A DNA stretch of 64,000 nt from assembly GCF_000002235.5 (NCBI RefSeq), contig NW_022145607.1, forward strand, positions 62,001 to 126,000, read 5' to 3'. The position numbers and the translations under genes are program-made. Under the pieces are notes generated by a model. That model ran no database searches and had not been told where the DNA came from. It was given only the letters and a program-made list of their open reading frames with translations. Source of the stretch: Strongylocentrotus purpuratus. Taxonomy: Eukaryota > Echinodermata > Echinoidea > Camarodonta > Strongylocentrotidae. Shown here one piece after another: positions 49,274 through 60,604 of this stretch. Every line of letters starts with the position of its first letter. The stretch's first letter is position 1.

Positions 49274-51300
49274 GTATAAAGAATCAGCGTATAGCCAAAG
49301 AAGCACACAGACTAGAAAACAACATTGTATAAAGAATCAGTGTATAGCCAAAGAAGCACACAGACTAGAAAACAACATTGTATAAAGAATCAGCGTATAG
49401 CCAAAGAAGCACACAGACTAGAAAACAACATTGTATAAAGAAACAGTGTATAGCCAAAGAAGCACACAGACTAGAAAACAACATTGTATAAAGAATCAGT
49501 GTATAGCCAAAGAAGCACACAGACTAGAAAACAACATTGTATAAAGAATCAGCGTATAGCCAAAGAAGCACACAGACTAGAAAAGAACATTGTATAAAGA
49601 ATCAGTGTATAGCCAAAGAAGCACACAGACTAGCAAACAACATTGTATAAAGAAACAGTGTATAGCCAAAGAAGCACACAGACTAGCAAACAACATTGTA
49701 TAAAGAATCAGTGTATAGCCAAAGAAGCACACAGACTAGAAAACAACATTGTATAAAGAATCAGTGTATAGCCAAAGAAGCACACAGACTAGAAAAGAAC
49801 ATTGTATAAAGAATCAGTGTATAGCCAAAGAAGCACACAGACTAGCAAACAACATTGTATAAAGAATCAGTGTATAGCCAAAGAAGCACACAGACTAGCA
49901 AACAACATTGTATAAAGAAACAGTGTATAGCCAAAGAAGCACACAGACTAGCAAACAACATTGTATAAAGAATCAGTGTATAGCCAAAGAAGCACACAGA
50001 CTAGAAAACAACATTGTATAAAGAATCAGTGTATAGCCAAAGAAGCACACAGACTAGAAAAGAACATTGTATAAAGAATCAGTGTATAGCCAAAGAAGCA
50101 CACAGACTAGCAAACAACATTGTATAAAGAATCAGTGTATAGCCAAAGAAGCACACAGACTAGAAAACAACATTGTATAAAGAATCAGTGTATAGCCAAA
50201 GAAGCACACAGACTAGCAAACAACATTGTATAAAGAATCAGTGTATAGCCAAAGAAGCACACAGACTAGAAAAGAACATTGTATAAAGAATCAGCGTATA
50301 GCCAAAGAAGCACACAGACTAGAAAACAAAATTGTATAAAGAATCAGTGTATAGCCAAAGAAGCACACAGACTAGAAAACAACATTGTATAAAGAATCAG
50401 TGTATAGCCAAAGAAGCACACAGACTAGAAAACAACATTGTATAAAGAATCAGTGTATAGCCAAAGAAGCACACAGACTAGAAAACAACATTGTATAAAG
50501 AATCAGTGTATAGCCAAAGAAGCACACAGACTAGAAAACAACATTGTATAAAGAATCAGCGTATAGCCAAAGAAGCACACAGACTAGAAAACAACATTGT
50601 ATAAAGAATCAGCGTATAGCCAAAGAAGCACACAGACTAGAAAACAACATTGTATAAAGAATCAGTGTATAGCCAAAGAAGCACACAGACTAGAAAAGAA
50701 CATTGTATAAAGAAACAATGTATAGCCAAAGAAGCACACAGACTAGAAAACAACATTGTATAAAGAATCAGTGTATAGCCAAAGAAGCACACAGACTAGA
50801 AAACAACATTGTATAAAGAATCAGCGTATAGCCAAAGAAGCACACAGACTAGAAAAGAACATTGTATAAAGAATCAGTGTATAGCCAAAGAAGCACACAG
50901 ACTAGAAAACAACATTGTATAAAGAATCAGCGTATAGCCAAAGAAGCACACAGACTAGAAAACAACATTGTATAAAGAATCAGTGTATAGCCAAAGAAGC
51001 ACACAGACTAGAAAAGAACATTGTATAAAGAATCAGTGTATAGCCAAAGAAGCACACAGACTAGCAAAGAACATTGTATAAAGAATCAGTGTATAGCCAA
51101 AGAAGCACACAGACTAGAAAACAACATTGTATAAAGAATCAGTGTATAGCCAAAGAAGCACACAGACTAGAAAACAACATTGTATAAAGAATCAGTGTAT
51201 AGCCAAAGAAGCACACAGACTAGAAAACAACATTGTATAAAGAATCAGTGTATAGCCAAAGAAGCACACAGACTAGAAAACAACATTGTATAAAGAAACA
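49274..51300 (-). repeat. 53-bp minisatellite, about 38 units
   Basis: The plus-strand unit is ACATTGTATAAAGAATCAGT, GTATAGCCAAAGAAGCACAC, AGACTAGAAAACA. It is very uniform, with a few alternates (GAAACA for GAATCA, AGCAAAC for AGAAAAC, CGTATA for TGTATA), so it is probably young. On the minus strand the unit matches the single-copy right part of family M (CTTTATACAATGCTGTTTTC, TAGTCTCTGTGCTCC). No spacers, so not CRISPR. It lies in intron 7. Confidence 0.95.
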
Positions 51301-51470
51301 ATTTTTGAAGAGGTCAGTTGACCTGACAGCTTGCCAATCAGCAGTGCATGCTCAACCAGTTATACCTCCCACGATATGACATTCACACTAGAGCTATACC
51401 CTGGTATGTTATTGAGGTTTCAATTGAAATGATGCTCAAAACATACATTTTGCTGTACAATATTTTGTTA
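51301..51470 (-). repeat. Family M repeat, copy 2, unexpanded left part
   Basis: In reverse it reads ACAGCAAAATGTATGTTTTG, AGCATC, AACCTCAATAA, GCTCTAGTGTGAATGTC, GCACTGCTGATTGGC, GACCTCTTCAAAAATTG, then runs into the 53-bp array. This is the same block order as 39800-40440, but with one copy of the 33-bp segment. Confidence 0.7.
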
Positions 51471-53146
51471 TAGGATGTTTCACTGTACGATGTCCAGACT
51501 AGGAAAAAGGTATTAACTTTAATTGTATACATGTACGATTGCTGTATCACAGGGTTAAAGCTATGGTTAAAGACAAAGAGTGAATTCTATTATATACCCT
51601 TGACCAATATCACATAACCTTTTATCCATTGCCCTCCTAAGCAAGACATGGTTAGGTAATCCTAATAGGAAGCAACAGGACAACTATCGATGGCCCTCAA
51701 AATCCTCAAATCAGTCCATGTAGCGAAGCGCCCTACACAACCTTCAATTATTGATTAATCAGGCGAACTCAGTATTACATCATGGCTCTAGTCATCTATC
51801 GTAGGAAAAGGCCAAAGGCATGGGGGGGGGGGGGTCCCCCTTTCACATATGGAAACAACATTGAATATATCGAGTCAAAAGATAACTGTCTAGCTAATAC
51901 ATGTAGATAGAGAATATAATTTTGTTTATCGACTGCGGTGATACATCAACAAGTATTTACGGTGTGCCTAATTAGCACTTACAATACAATAGCATCACTT
52001 TGTAGGAGATTCCCAGATCAGTATAGTAAACAAATATACCATGCACTGAGAGGCTCTAGTTGAAATTATGGATCGAGGTGGCAGGAATAGCACTATTTTC
52101 TGAGGGGCGTAGCCTCGAAGAAAATGGTGCTATTTCTGTCGCCGAGGAATCCATAATTTCACTAGTGGCTTGAAATAGTGCATGATAGTGCACTATACCA
52201 TGAATGACTTCACGGTTACATCGTAGCAATGTTATGTTGGGTCACGTGATGCTCTGGTGACCAATCACTGAACAGGATTTCATTGATCAAAAAGATAAAT
52301 ATAATTATTGTATAGTGCATGTTAATGTCATTGAGAGATGTTATCATGTTTGTGAGGGATGTGTTGTGTATGTACAGTACGTGTTGGAACTGCAGAGCTA
52401 AAATATACTTGCCCCATTCAAGTTTGATGATGAAACAACAATAAAGGCTTCTATAAGAAGGTATAAGTATGGTTCCTTCTGTTCAAAGTTATCAGTGTGA
52501 TAAAGATTGTTCTGTGAAATGTCTATGATATAAAAATCCTTGTCCAGATCAGTGTTGTGAAGGGCCTTTGGGTAGGCCCACGTCTGTGAACAATTCCTCC
52601 AGTGTGAAAGGGTTCTTTGTGTTATATTAATTGTAGTTTGGTTGTGATAGTGCAAGGAAAGATGTAGTTTGATGAGGGAGGTGGTAGGGAAACCTTCCTG
52701 GTTTGATCATGCTTGATTGGGAGATGTTCTCTGTCATGTTTGATGATGATCTTATTGGATTATGATGAAGAAACCATAATAAGAGACCAGCGGCCTCAGT
52801 CCAATATGGCCTCCCAACCCTTGTACTCATTATACCCTGCCTGCCAGCCTGCCTCAAGGCATGTTCTCTATTTACTCACAGCAGATAGCACAGCAAAGAA
52901 ATAAATATTCTACTTCTCTGTCATCTCCAATGTATTCTTTATTATTCCGATCCTCAGCAGTTTTGATACTACTATCTAATACAATCATCTTTGCATCTCA
53001 GCCTTTACCAACATGATGTGACCATCAAGTCTCTATGGTGCTGAGGACAAGGTTGTTTTGTCTTGTAAATACCGGTGTGATAATACTTGTGATACACTCA
53101 TACTGATAATCCTCCATTCAATTTATCCAGCTTGAGCAGTTATTAA
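51471..53146. other. Intron 7 sequence with one hairpin
   Basis: A G-run lies at about 51822-51834. Short open frames near 52398-52904 show no motif. The hairpin at 52056-52165 is listed separately. Confidence 0.5.
52056..52165. repeat. Hairpin of about 50-bp arms
   Basis: The left arm CTAGTTGAAATTATGGAT and the right arm ATCCATAATTTCACTAG are inverted. Inner blocks AATAGCACTATTTTCT and AGAAAATGGTGCTATT face a loop of about 15 bp. Likely a foldback element or the core of one; related 'tagtgcac' motifs continue to about 52200. Confidence 0.7.
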
Positions 53147-53524
53147 AGGGATTCGGTAACTTTGTCTCAGATTCTGAAAAAATATTCTGGATTTAGCTCA
53201 TGATGTAATGATAATTATAAACCTTTAGGTCAGTCAGGAACCCCGTGACTTTTACAAGCCGATCGCCTGTCTGATTATCAAGATATTTATGATTGGAATT
53301 ACAAATTTTGAAAACCGTTCGCCTGACGGTTTTCATAACACTACAGTCTATTGGGGAAAACGAGTATGGTAAAACCGGTCACTCAAAGATTTTTACTTTT
53401 TTGAGGCACTTCTTGATCATTTTGAAGCGCAATTTTTTTTAGGGCTTCAATATTACATCATATCACAGACACTGATAACACGTAGGGCCGTGTATCTCAG
53501 ATTTAACATTGTTAAACGATCCCT
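53147..53524. mobile_element. TTAA MITE family G
   Basis: TTAA (53143-53146)|AGGGATTCGGTAAC ... GTTAAACGATCCCT|TTAA (53525-53528). 378 bp with short, partly matched inverted ends and no coding capacity. It fits the TTAA/AGG group seen elsewhere in the window. Confidence 0.75.
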
Positions 53525-53602
53525 TTAATCTTCTTTAAGTTCATATATATGCTACTTTTCACTACACGTACATGTATGTTTGATATCTGAATTATGGTAT
53601 AT

Positions 53603-54334
53603 GCCTTTATTGGTAGGTGAATGCATTCACATTGCCTGGTCCTTTGCCTTTATTGGTAGGTGAATGCATTCACATTGCCTGGTCCTTTGCCTTTATTGGT
53701 AGGTGAATGCATTCACATTGCCTGGTCCTATGCCTTTATTGGTAGGTGAATGCATTCACATTGCCTGGTCCTATGCCTTTATTGGTAGGTGAATGCATTC
53801 ACATTGCCTGGTCCTATGCCTTGATTGGTAGGTGAATGCATTCACATTGCCTGGTCCTATGCCTTTATTGGTAGGTGAATGCATTCACATTGCCTGGTTC
53901 TTTGCCTTTATTGGTAGGTGAATGCATTCACATTGCCTGGTCCTTTGCCTTTATTGGTAGGTGAATGCATTCACATTGCCTGGTCCTTTGCCTTTATTGG
54001 TAGGTGAATGCATTCACATTGCCTGGTCCTATGCCTTTATTGGTAGGTGAATGCATTCACATTGCCTGGTCCTATGCCTTTATTGGTAGGTGAATGCATT
54101 CACAATGCCTGGTCCTATGCCTTTATTGGTAGGTGAATGCATTCACATTGCCTGGTCCTATGCCTTTATTGGTAGGTGAATGCATTCACATTGCCTGGTC
54201 CTATGCCTTTATTGGTAGGTGAATGCATTCACATTGCCTGGTCCTATGCCTTTATTGGTAGGTGAATGCATTCACATTGCCTGGTCCTATGCCTTTATTG
54301 GTAGGTGAATGCATTCACATTGCCTGGTCCTTTG
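53603..54334. repeat. 43-bp minisatellite, 17 units
   Basis: The unit is GCCTTTATTGGTAGGTGAAT, GCATTCACATTGCCTGGTCC, TAT, with TTT for TAT in some units. Each unit contains the perfect 14-bp palindrome GTGAATGCATTCAC. Units are almost identical. It lies in intron 7. Confidence 0.95.
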
Positions 54335-54726
54335 CCTTTTAGCCTTGTTCCTTCCTTGCCCTTTTCTATTTTCCTATCTTTAGTTCTGGAAAGAGGAAAT
54401 TTTCCCTGAGATTTTCCCCCAATCAATTTGATGAAACGACGATGCTGTATTTACATCACATTCCTCAATCCCTGTCAGCAAACACAAATCAATTTGAAGA
54501 AGAATGTTCTCACTGTCCAGAGAAGATTACTCCATGTACTTCAAAGTGTGTATCACAGAGGTATATCAGTGTGGTGCACATCCCCTTTTTCATTTATATT
54601 GTCCTATATAATTGCACTTTGCTTGCCTAAGCTCACACCTAGAATGAGTTGCACTTTGTAAGGAGGTGAGAGATGATGTGAAGGATGGATGCCTCCTCAA
54701 TAGGCAGCTAATATTTGCAGAGCTCA

Positions 54727-54759
<33 letters not shown>

Positions 54760-55193
54760 ATCCTCTTAGCATCTTACTGACTCACCTATCTTAGACCCTC
54801 CTTGAATGCACATCCACCATTCCCTCTATATTTGCGCTCATCGTTTGTTCCATTATCTCCTTGGTGTCCTCCTAATCAAAGGACAAATATTCAGTTCTCT
54901 TTTCTCGATTTCAGCCTTAATAAGGCTTGAATAATTTCTTATGTTTGTCCAATTTGGATGTAGGATGGTATAAATGGATCGGTCCCAGGTAAAGCCATGT
55001 GCCTTGATTTTGAAATACATAAGAGTTACACTGAATGCGTCTCTTTGTCTTTGATGATAAACTGAATACATGTTATTATACATATTGTGATAACAAACTT
55101 AGACGAGGTATAAAATACATGTATGTTGGATGGACAGAAGTAGCCAAAGTCCAATATTTCAAAACTGTATTTCTAGTAATATGTATAACTCCT
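54335..55193. other. Intron 7 sequence with (TC)n
   Basis: A (TC)n tract lies at about 54731-54759. Overlapping short open frames at 54428-54661 have no motif. Confidence 0.5.
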
Positions 55194-55332
55194 GGGCCCT
55201 GTATTACAAAGAGTTGATATCAATTACAACTTATTTGTGATTGATATCAATCACAGCTATGTACATAAGAGATAAGAGACTGCAAACTTAAGATTGATTT
55301 GGATCAATCTTAACTCTTTGTAAGACGGGGCC
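55194..55332. mobile_element. Short inverted-repeat MITE
   Basis: The left end GGGCCCTGTATTACAAAGAG and the right end CTCTTTGTAAGACGGGGCC are inverted. Inner TTGATATCAATTACAA and ATTGATTTGGATCAAT add further symmetry. 139 bp, no coding capacity. Confidence 0.7.
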
Positions 55333-57065
55333 GGCCCTGAATAGTCATGCATCAATTTTCACCCTCTTGCTGGGCACATGCACAGTGATTTAGTTTTAGA
55401 TTTTTATTTCTTTTTCTTTTCTTTTTCAAACAAGAAAGGTTGACAAATTGACATACAGTACATGTATGTGCAATTCAACATCCTGAATAATTATGGTTAC
55501 AATGTAATTTAGATGGTTCAAAATGTACACATATTATGAAGAAGCATTGAAATTTAGCCTCCAAATTGACTGAAACTACATGTGCGTGTGCCATTGAAAG
55601 GATTTGGTACCTAAATAACAAGGTGCTCTAGAAAAAAAATATCTGAAGAATCAGAAAAATAGATTGGGGAGTGTATGAACAAAATCAGATAAATAATATG
55701 AAAGTCTCATATAACCACTGTAACAGGGGATTTCAATTTGGATGAATCAGTAATGTCACTGTGATGCAGCAGCGGGCATCTTGCTCATGATGAATATGTA
55801 GTCACTTTCTAGTTATATGTAGAAAAAGAAGAAACATAAATGTGGCATCCATACAGTTATTTCCAAGAAGAATTGAAGACATGCCTGGTCTAGCTGGCAG
55901 AGCTTCTCATCTAAAATAGAAAGGTCATTTCCGCATCCGCATCCGTGTACCAACTTAGGAAATATGATCTGATATTTGGGAGAATAATATACCTATACAA
56001 CTTGCCACCAAACAATGTATATTATCTGTGTGCATGTTCTATGTGATCTTTTTTCTTCATTTTCAGCCCGTTCATTTCATGTTGTATCTTTTATTTGCCA
56101 GAGAATATAGTGTAGACACCATGCAAAGAGACACTTTATAGAAATCATTAGCACTTTGACTGTGAATGATTGATGCCTTTCTGCTACCCACATACGATAC
56201 ACACAATAATAGGCTTTTTATCTGCTTCCTTGTTTCAGAATGTAAAGATTAAGAAATCTGACAATCTACCGGTAGTCGTAATCTGTGGTAAGAATTTTGT
56301 GAAAATCACTGGTGCCTGATTTGTATTGTTGACAAATGATAGGAGGGGGTTGTAGCATTTTTTGTTTTCTTCAATTCTCCATGAATAACAAGTTTATGTA
56401 TATAACAGTACATTACAGATGTGTTAAAAGATACAGAACTGTGAAGTACATAATGCTTGCAATTTAATGTCATTATAAAAATACAACACTATGGTTTGGC
56501 ATACATGTCGTATGTGAATCAGCCTTCAGAGTAGTTACAGGAGAGTCATTTAGGGGGTTTAAAAAATTTATTTAGCATTAAACTATTAAAAGCTTCATAC
56601 AACATGCTTGTTATTCATGCTTCATTAAAGTTCAATGCAATAATGTATGATAAAATTGCAAAACACATTTACAAAATTGTGTTTAAATGATATTTACAAA
56701 TTACAAACATGCAGAAAAATGATTTGTGTGTGTGTGTGTTTGTATGAGTGTACATGTAGCTATGTTCTCATTAAATGTTTCCTGCCTTATCAGGGAATTA
56801 GGGGGAATAAAACCTGATACAAAGCTATCTAAGGAAGTATAATATGAACATAGAGTTTGAATGGATCATGTTACAGCCATGCATCAGATTATTCCTACTC
56901 TAACTCACTTGACATCTCACTCACTCATACAGATTAAGTCACACTTTCCATACCAGTAAAACAAATTCGCTTTGCGTTCTGACGACCAGAAATCATTGTA
57001 TAGATTACTGTATAATTCTTGTATTTACCTATTATAAAGTAATTACCTTCTAGTCTGAATGTTGT
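55333..57065. other. Intron 7 sequence, nothing recognised
   Basis: AT-rich, with a (TG)n run at about 56727-56739. No coding signal. Confidence 0.5.
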
Positions 57066-57355
57066 GTAATAATAATAATCTTGATTTATATAGCGCTTGA
57101 TATGTAATACCATCTCTAAGTGCTTATCGGATTCATTCACGCTCAATGTGCACCATCTCCACTCTGGGGAGTATTCCTACCATTTGCAATTACTAACACA
57201 AATGCTTTCATCATCCTCCCCATTTCTCTCTTGGGTATTGAGTGGCAAATATAGATTAATGCCTTGCCAAAGGAAATTATATTGCCATGTCGGGGATCGA
57301 ACCACGACCTTTGAATTTCAAGTCAAGTGCCTAAACCACTCGGCTACGACACTTC
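57066..57355 (-). mobile_element. tRNA-derived SINE with (ATT)n tail
   Basis: On the minus strand: GTCGTAGCCGAGTGGTTTAG (A-box TAGCCGAGTGG), then AAAGGTCGTGGTTCGATCCC (B-box GGTTCGATCC), the RNA polymerase III promoter of a tRNA Ser/Leu-type head. The body TCCTTTGGCAAGGCATTAAT and CTATATTTGCCACTC follows. The 3' end AAGCGCTATATAAATCAAGA plus ATT units resembles the tails of CR1/L2-type LINEs here, which may supply its reverse transcriptase. It is the most complete of three copies. Confidence 0.8.
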
Positions 57356-57690
57356 GTATAAAGACAAGTAGTATAGCTAAATGCTTGTTTGAGCATCGTT
57401 TTGAACGAAAACTCAATAAAGAAACAGTGTCCCGCTCTAGATTGACCGTATCGTACATAAATCATGTTACTGGACTGGGCTGATTGTGAGCGCGCATTGA
57501 GGATTAGCAAGATGCCATGCCAATTGACCTCTTCAGAACTAGTGTGTAGCGCTTTGCAACTGCAAGGAAAAGGTGCTACATGTATATGAAATATCTTTTG
57601 GATTGGATTGGATTTGTACAATGTTTCTGTATACAATGTTATTTTCTAATCTGTATGCTCCTTTTGCTATATCTGAACGGGCTATAGCAT
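57356..57690 (+). repeat. Family M repeat, copy 3 (no expansion)
   Basis: Blocks TATAGCTAAATGCTTGTTTG, AGCATC, GAAAACTCAATAAAGAAACA, CCGCTCTAG, TTGACCTCTTCAGAACTAG, TGTATACAATGTTATTTTCT and AATCTGTATGCTCC match copies 1 and 2 in order. Neither the 33-bp nor the 53-bp segment is multiplied. Confidence 0.65.
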
Positions 57691-58787
57691 GTGCTTGCAG
57701 GTTAATGAATTTTGTGATTATTTATCTCTTTATCGGTTCATATTACTACTTCCTAAGTGATTGTGAGATCCACTCCCAGGGAAATATCAGCCTCTTTTCA
57801 TTAATATTTCACAGCAAAATCTTTGTTCTCTTTCACTTTTTCTTAAAAATCATAAGTGGGGAGGATGATACAAGCTCCTCTGATCTGATGTGAATTAAGG
57901 GCATACCATTGATACTGTCAGATTCATACATGTTAAAGCTCATGTATCGGTAGCAAAAAGGATATTGGAAAGAAACATGTTCAATAATCGTCTTATGTTG
58001 TTTTCCTTATATCAAATATCTACACTTTAGTTTAGTTGCTTTGACAAGATATATGATGTCCAGTCTTCATCAATAATTCAAAGTTTGGATATATACACCC
58101 TGTATGTCATACATTATAAAAGTCTCTTGTAGGCTTGAGCAGACATTATCTCCATCAATCTTATCCCTCAAAAGGGTTTCAGATTGCAATGTCTCTATTT
58201 TATTGTATTTATAAACATTATCGTGAAGAACCAACTGCATTCTTAATATTGTTTTTTAAAGGGGTTGGGGAAACCCCCAATTTAATGGTACACCTGCACA
58301 ACTGAGAAAAAAAGAGGAGGAGAATAAAGAAGGAAATGTATATATTTTGATATTGATATATTATATTTTGTTTTATATTTGATTGCTGTCTGGAACTCTC
58401 TGCATGTTCTCACAGTTTTCTCAGTTAGAGCCAGAAATGATTCTCAGTATTTCTACTATTATGATACAAACATGTATAACAGAATTCTATACTCATTTCC
58501 AGTGCTCTTATCAACAAAATGTAACTTACAAATCCTTTTAAAAAGCTGCTCAACCTTAATTATTACCATGATAACCACAAGTGCTCTGATTTCTAAACCC
58601 TTTTTATAAAAAAAAACTCTCACTATCACCCCTGAATATATACAGTATATATATGTATGGAATCACCTAGTCGTAGGGCCAAAAGTCAGCAAGTGCACCA
58701 AACGAATGGTAGTACCTCTTCTGTAAAGGAACCTTTAATCAGTAGAGCAGCAATTATCTGATGACCAAATGACAATGTATCAGCTCC
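57691..58787. other. Intron 7 sequence, nothing recognised
   Basis: AT-rich intron without defined features. Confidence 0.5.
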
Positions 58788-59096
58788 CATCTCCATGTCA
58801 AATGGGGTTGTGTTCTGACTGCCCATCTCCATGCCCATCTCCATGCCAAATGGGGGTGTGTTCTGACTACCCATCTCTATGTCAAATGGGGGTGTGTTCT
58901 GACTGCCCATCTCCATGCCCATCTCCATGCCAAATGGGGGTGTGTTCTGACTACCCATCTCCATGTCAAATGGGGGTGTGTTCTGACTGCCCATCTCCAT
59001 GTCAAATGGGGGTGTGTTCTGACTGCCCATCTCCATGTCAAATGGGGGTGTGTTCTGACTGCCCATCTCCATGTCAAATGGGGGTGTGTTCTGACT
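58788..59096. repeat. 36-bp minisatellite with 12-bp sub-unit
   Basis: The unit is CCATCTCCATGTCAAATGGG then GGTGTGTTCTGACTGC, about eight copies. Two units carry an extra CCATCTCCATGC 12-mer. Because 36 is a multiple of 3, three frames stay open (for example MEMGSQNTPPFD on the minus strand). I see no splice or start context that makes them coding. Confidence 0.9.
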
Positions 59097-59770
59097 GTAA
59101 TATATTGCTTAGGTACATACATCATAGACAATGAATTCAGATATGAATTTGTACATTGCAGGCTATACTATCTGGGCAGTGTTTTGTAATTACGTTATGA
59201 ATACATAATTTTATGCATATTCATAACTATTTAAATGAGGGTGGAGGCTGAGCCAGATTTGTTGAAGGGGAAATTTAATAAATCAGCCAGCATACTGTAG
59301 TATACATGTCAGTGCAGCACTGCATGTTTTGTTTTTAATATTTTTTAAAATAATGTATTATTTAAGAAAAACCTTAGTTTCAGTGTGAGTGGTTCATGTG
59401 GGTGATACTTTAAATCATTTAGAATTATAAAATAATAATTGGCATAGATGCACATTCAAGTAATGTCACTTAAAACACCTGAGAAATTTATTTTAATTTG
59501 GCTGCAGTACCTTGGTAGTGAATGGCATTTATCAGGAAAAACCTTATTGAAGAGATGGAACCATTAATTGATTCAAATCCAAACATAAATCCATTCTATT
59601 TCAAACCTATAAACAAAAAGATTGAAGGTAGATAAATGGCATACTTAGTTAGGATCCTCCAAAGGGCTCTTATTGTAGCTGTGACGAGGGAACCTCCAGA
59701 ATTAATAATTGTATCATTACAGACTTTTAGAGAAATGCAATGTACCCAATATTTCATTTTTTGTCTATCT
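59097..59770. other. Intron 7 sequence, nothing recognised
   Basis: AT-rich, no repeat boundary or coding signal. Confidence 0.5.
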
Positions 59771-60165
59771 ACTGTCCTTGAATAGACCCTGTGATACACA
59801 TGAAACATGATAACAGACTACTGTCCTTGAATAGACCCTGTGATACACATGAAACATGATAACAGACAACTGTCCTTGAATAGACCCTGTGATACACATG
59901 AAACATGATAACAGACTACTGTCCTTGAATAGACCCTGTGATACACATGAAACATGATAACAGACTACTGTCCTTGAATAGACCCTGTGATACACATGAA
60001 ACATGATAACAGACTACTGTCCTTGAATAGACCCTGTGATACACATGAAACATGATAACAGACTACTGTCCTTGAATAGACCCTGTGATACACATGAAAC
60101 ATGATAACAGACTACTGTCCTTGAATAGACCCTGTGATGCACATGAAACATGATAACAGATGATA
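59771..60165. repeat. 49-bp minisatellite, 8 units
   Basis: The unit is ACTGTCCTTGAATAGACCCT, GTGATACACATGAAACATGA, TAACAGACT. Units are almost identical (one ACA for ACT, one TGC for TAC). It lies in intron 7. Confidence 0.95.
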
Positions 60166-60604
60166 ATATTTCTTTATGTGAACGCACCCAACCAAGATTG
60201 AGACAACCAAGAGTGAGGCAGGGCGGGCGGGCGGGTGCTTCATTAAACCCAATATCTGGTAATGGGGAAAACAGATTGTGTTTGGGTACTTACAACAGCG
60301 GGTTGGGCTGAGCAGGCCTGGGCAGGCCCGGGTAGGGTTTACATCATGTTGCACATTACAGTCAAACCAATGTATTCCTTTACAGGATTCTGTGCATTCG
60401 CACGGCTAATATCAAACTCATCATTTAGTAAGTGTGTTAAGGGGGGGGGGGGGGGATACAGTGTAATAGTACAGAGGAGGCTAAAAAGTGGATTATAATG
60501 TTATTGTGCAGCTTTTGGAAAACAAATGTGGGATTATATGACTTTAAGTATCATGGTGCAGCAGAAAATGTTATGATACAAAATTATGAAAAAAACTAGA
60601 CATA
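60166..60604. other. Intron 7 sequence with G-run
   Basis: Short (GGGC)n near 60219-60235 and a G-run at about 60440-60454. No coding signal. Confidence 0.5.

Noticed and set aside
58686-59134. Repeat proteins on both strands (MEMGSQNTPPFD units and others)
   Set aside because: The 36-bp period keeps three frames open by arithmetic. No family match and no splice or start context.
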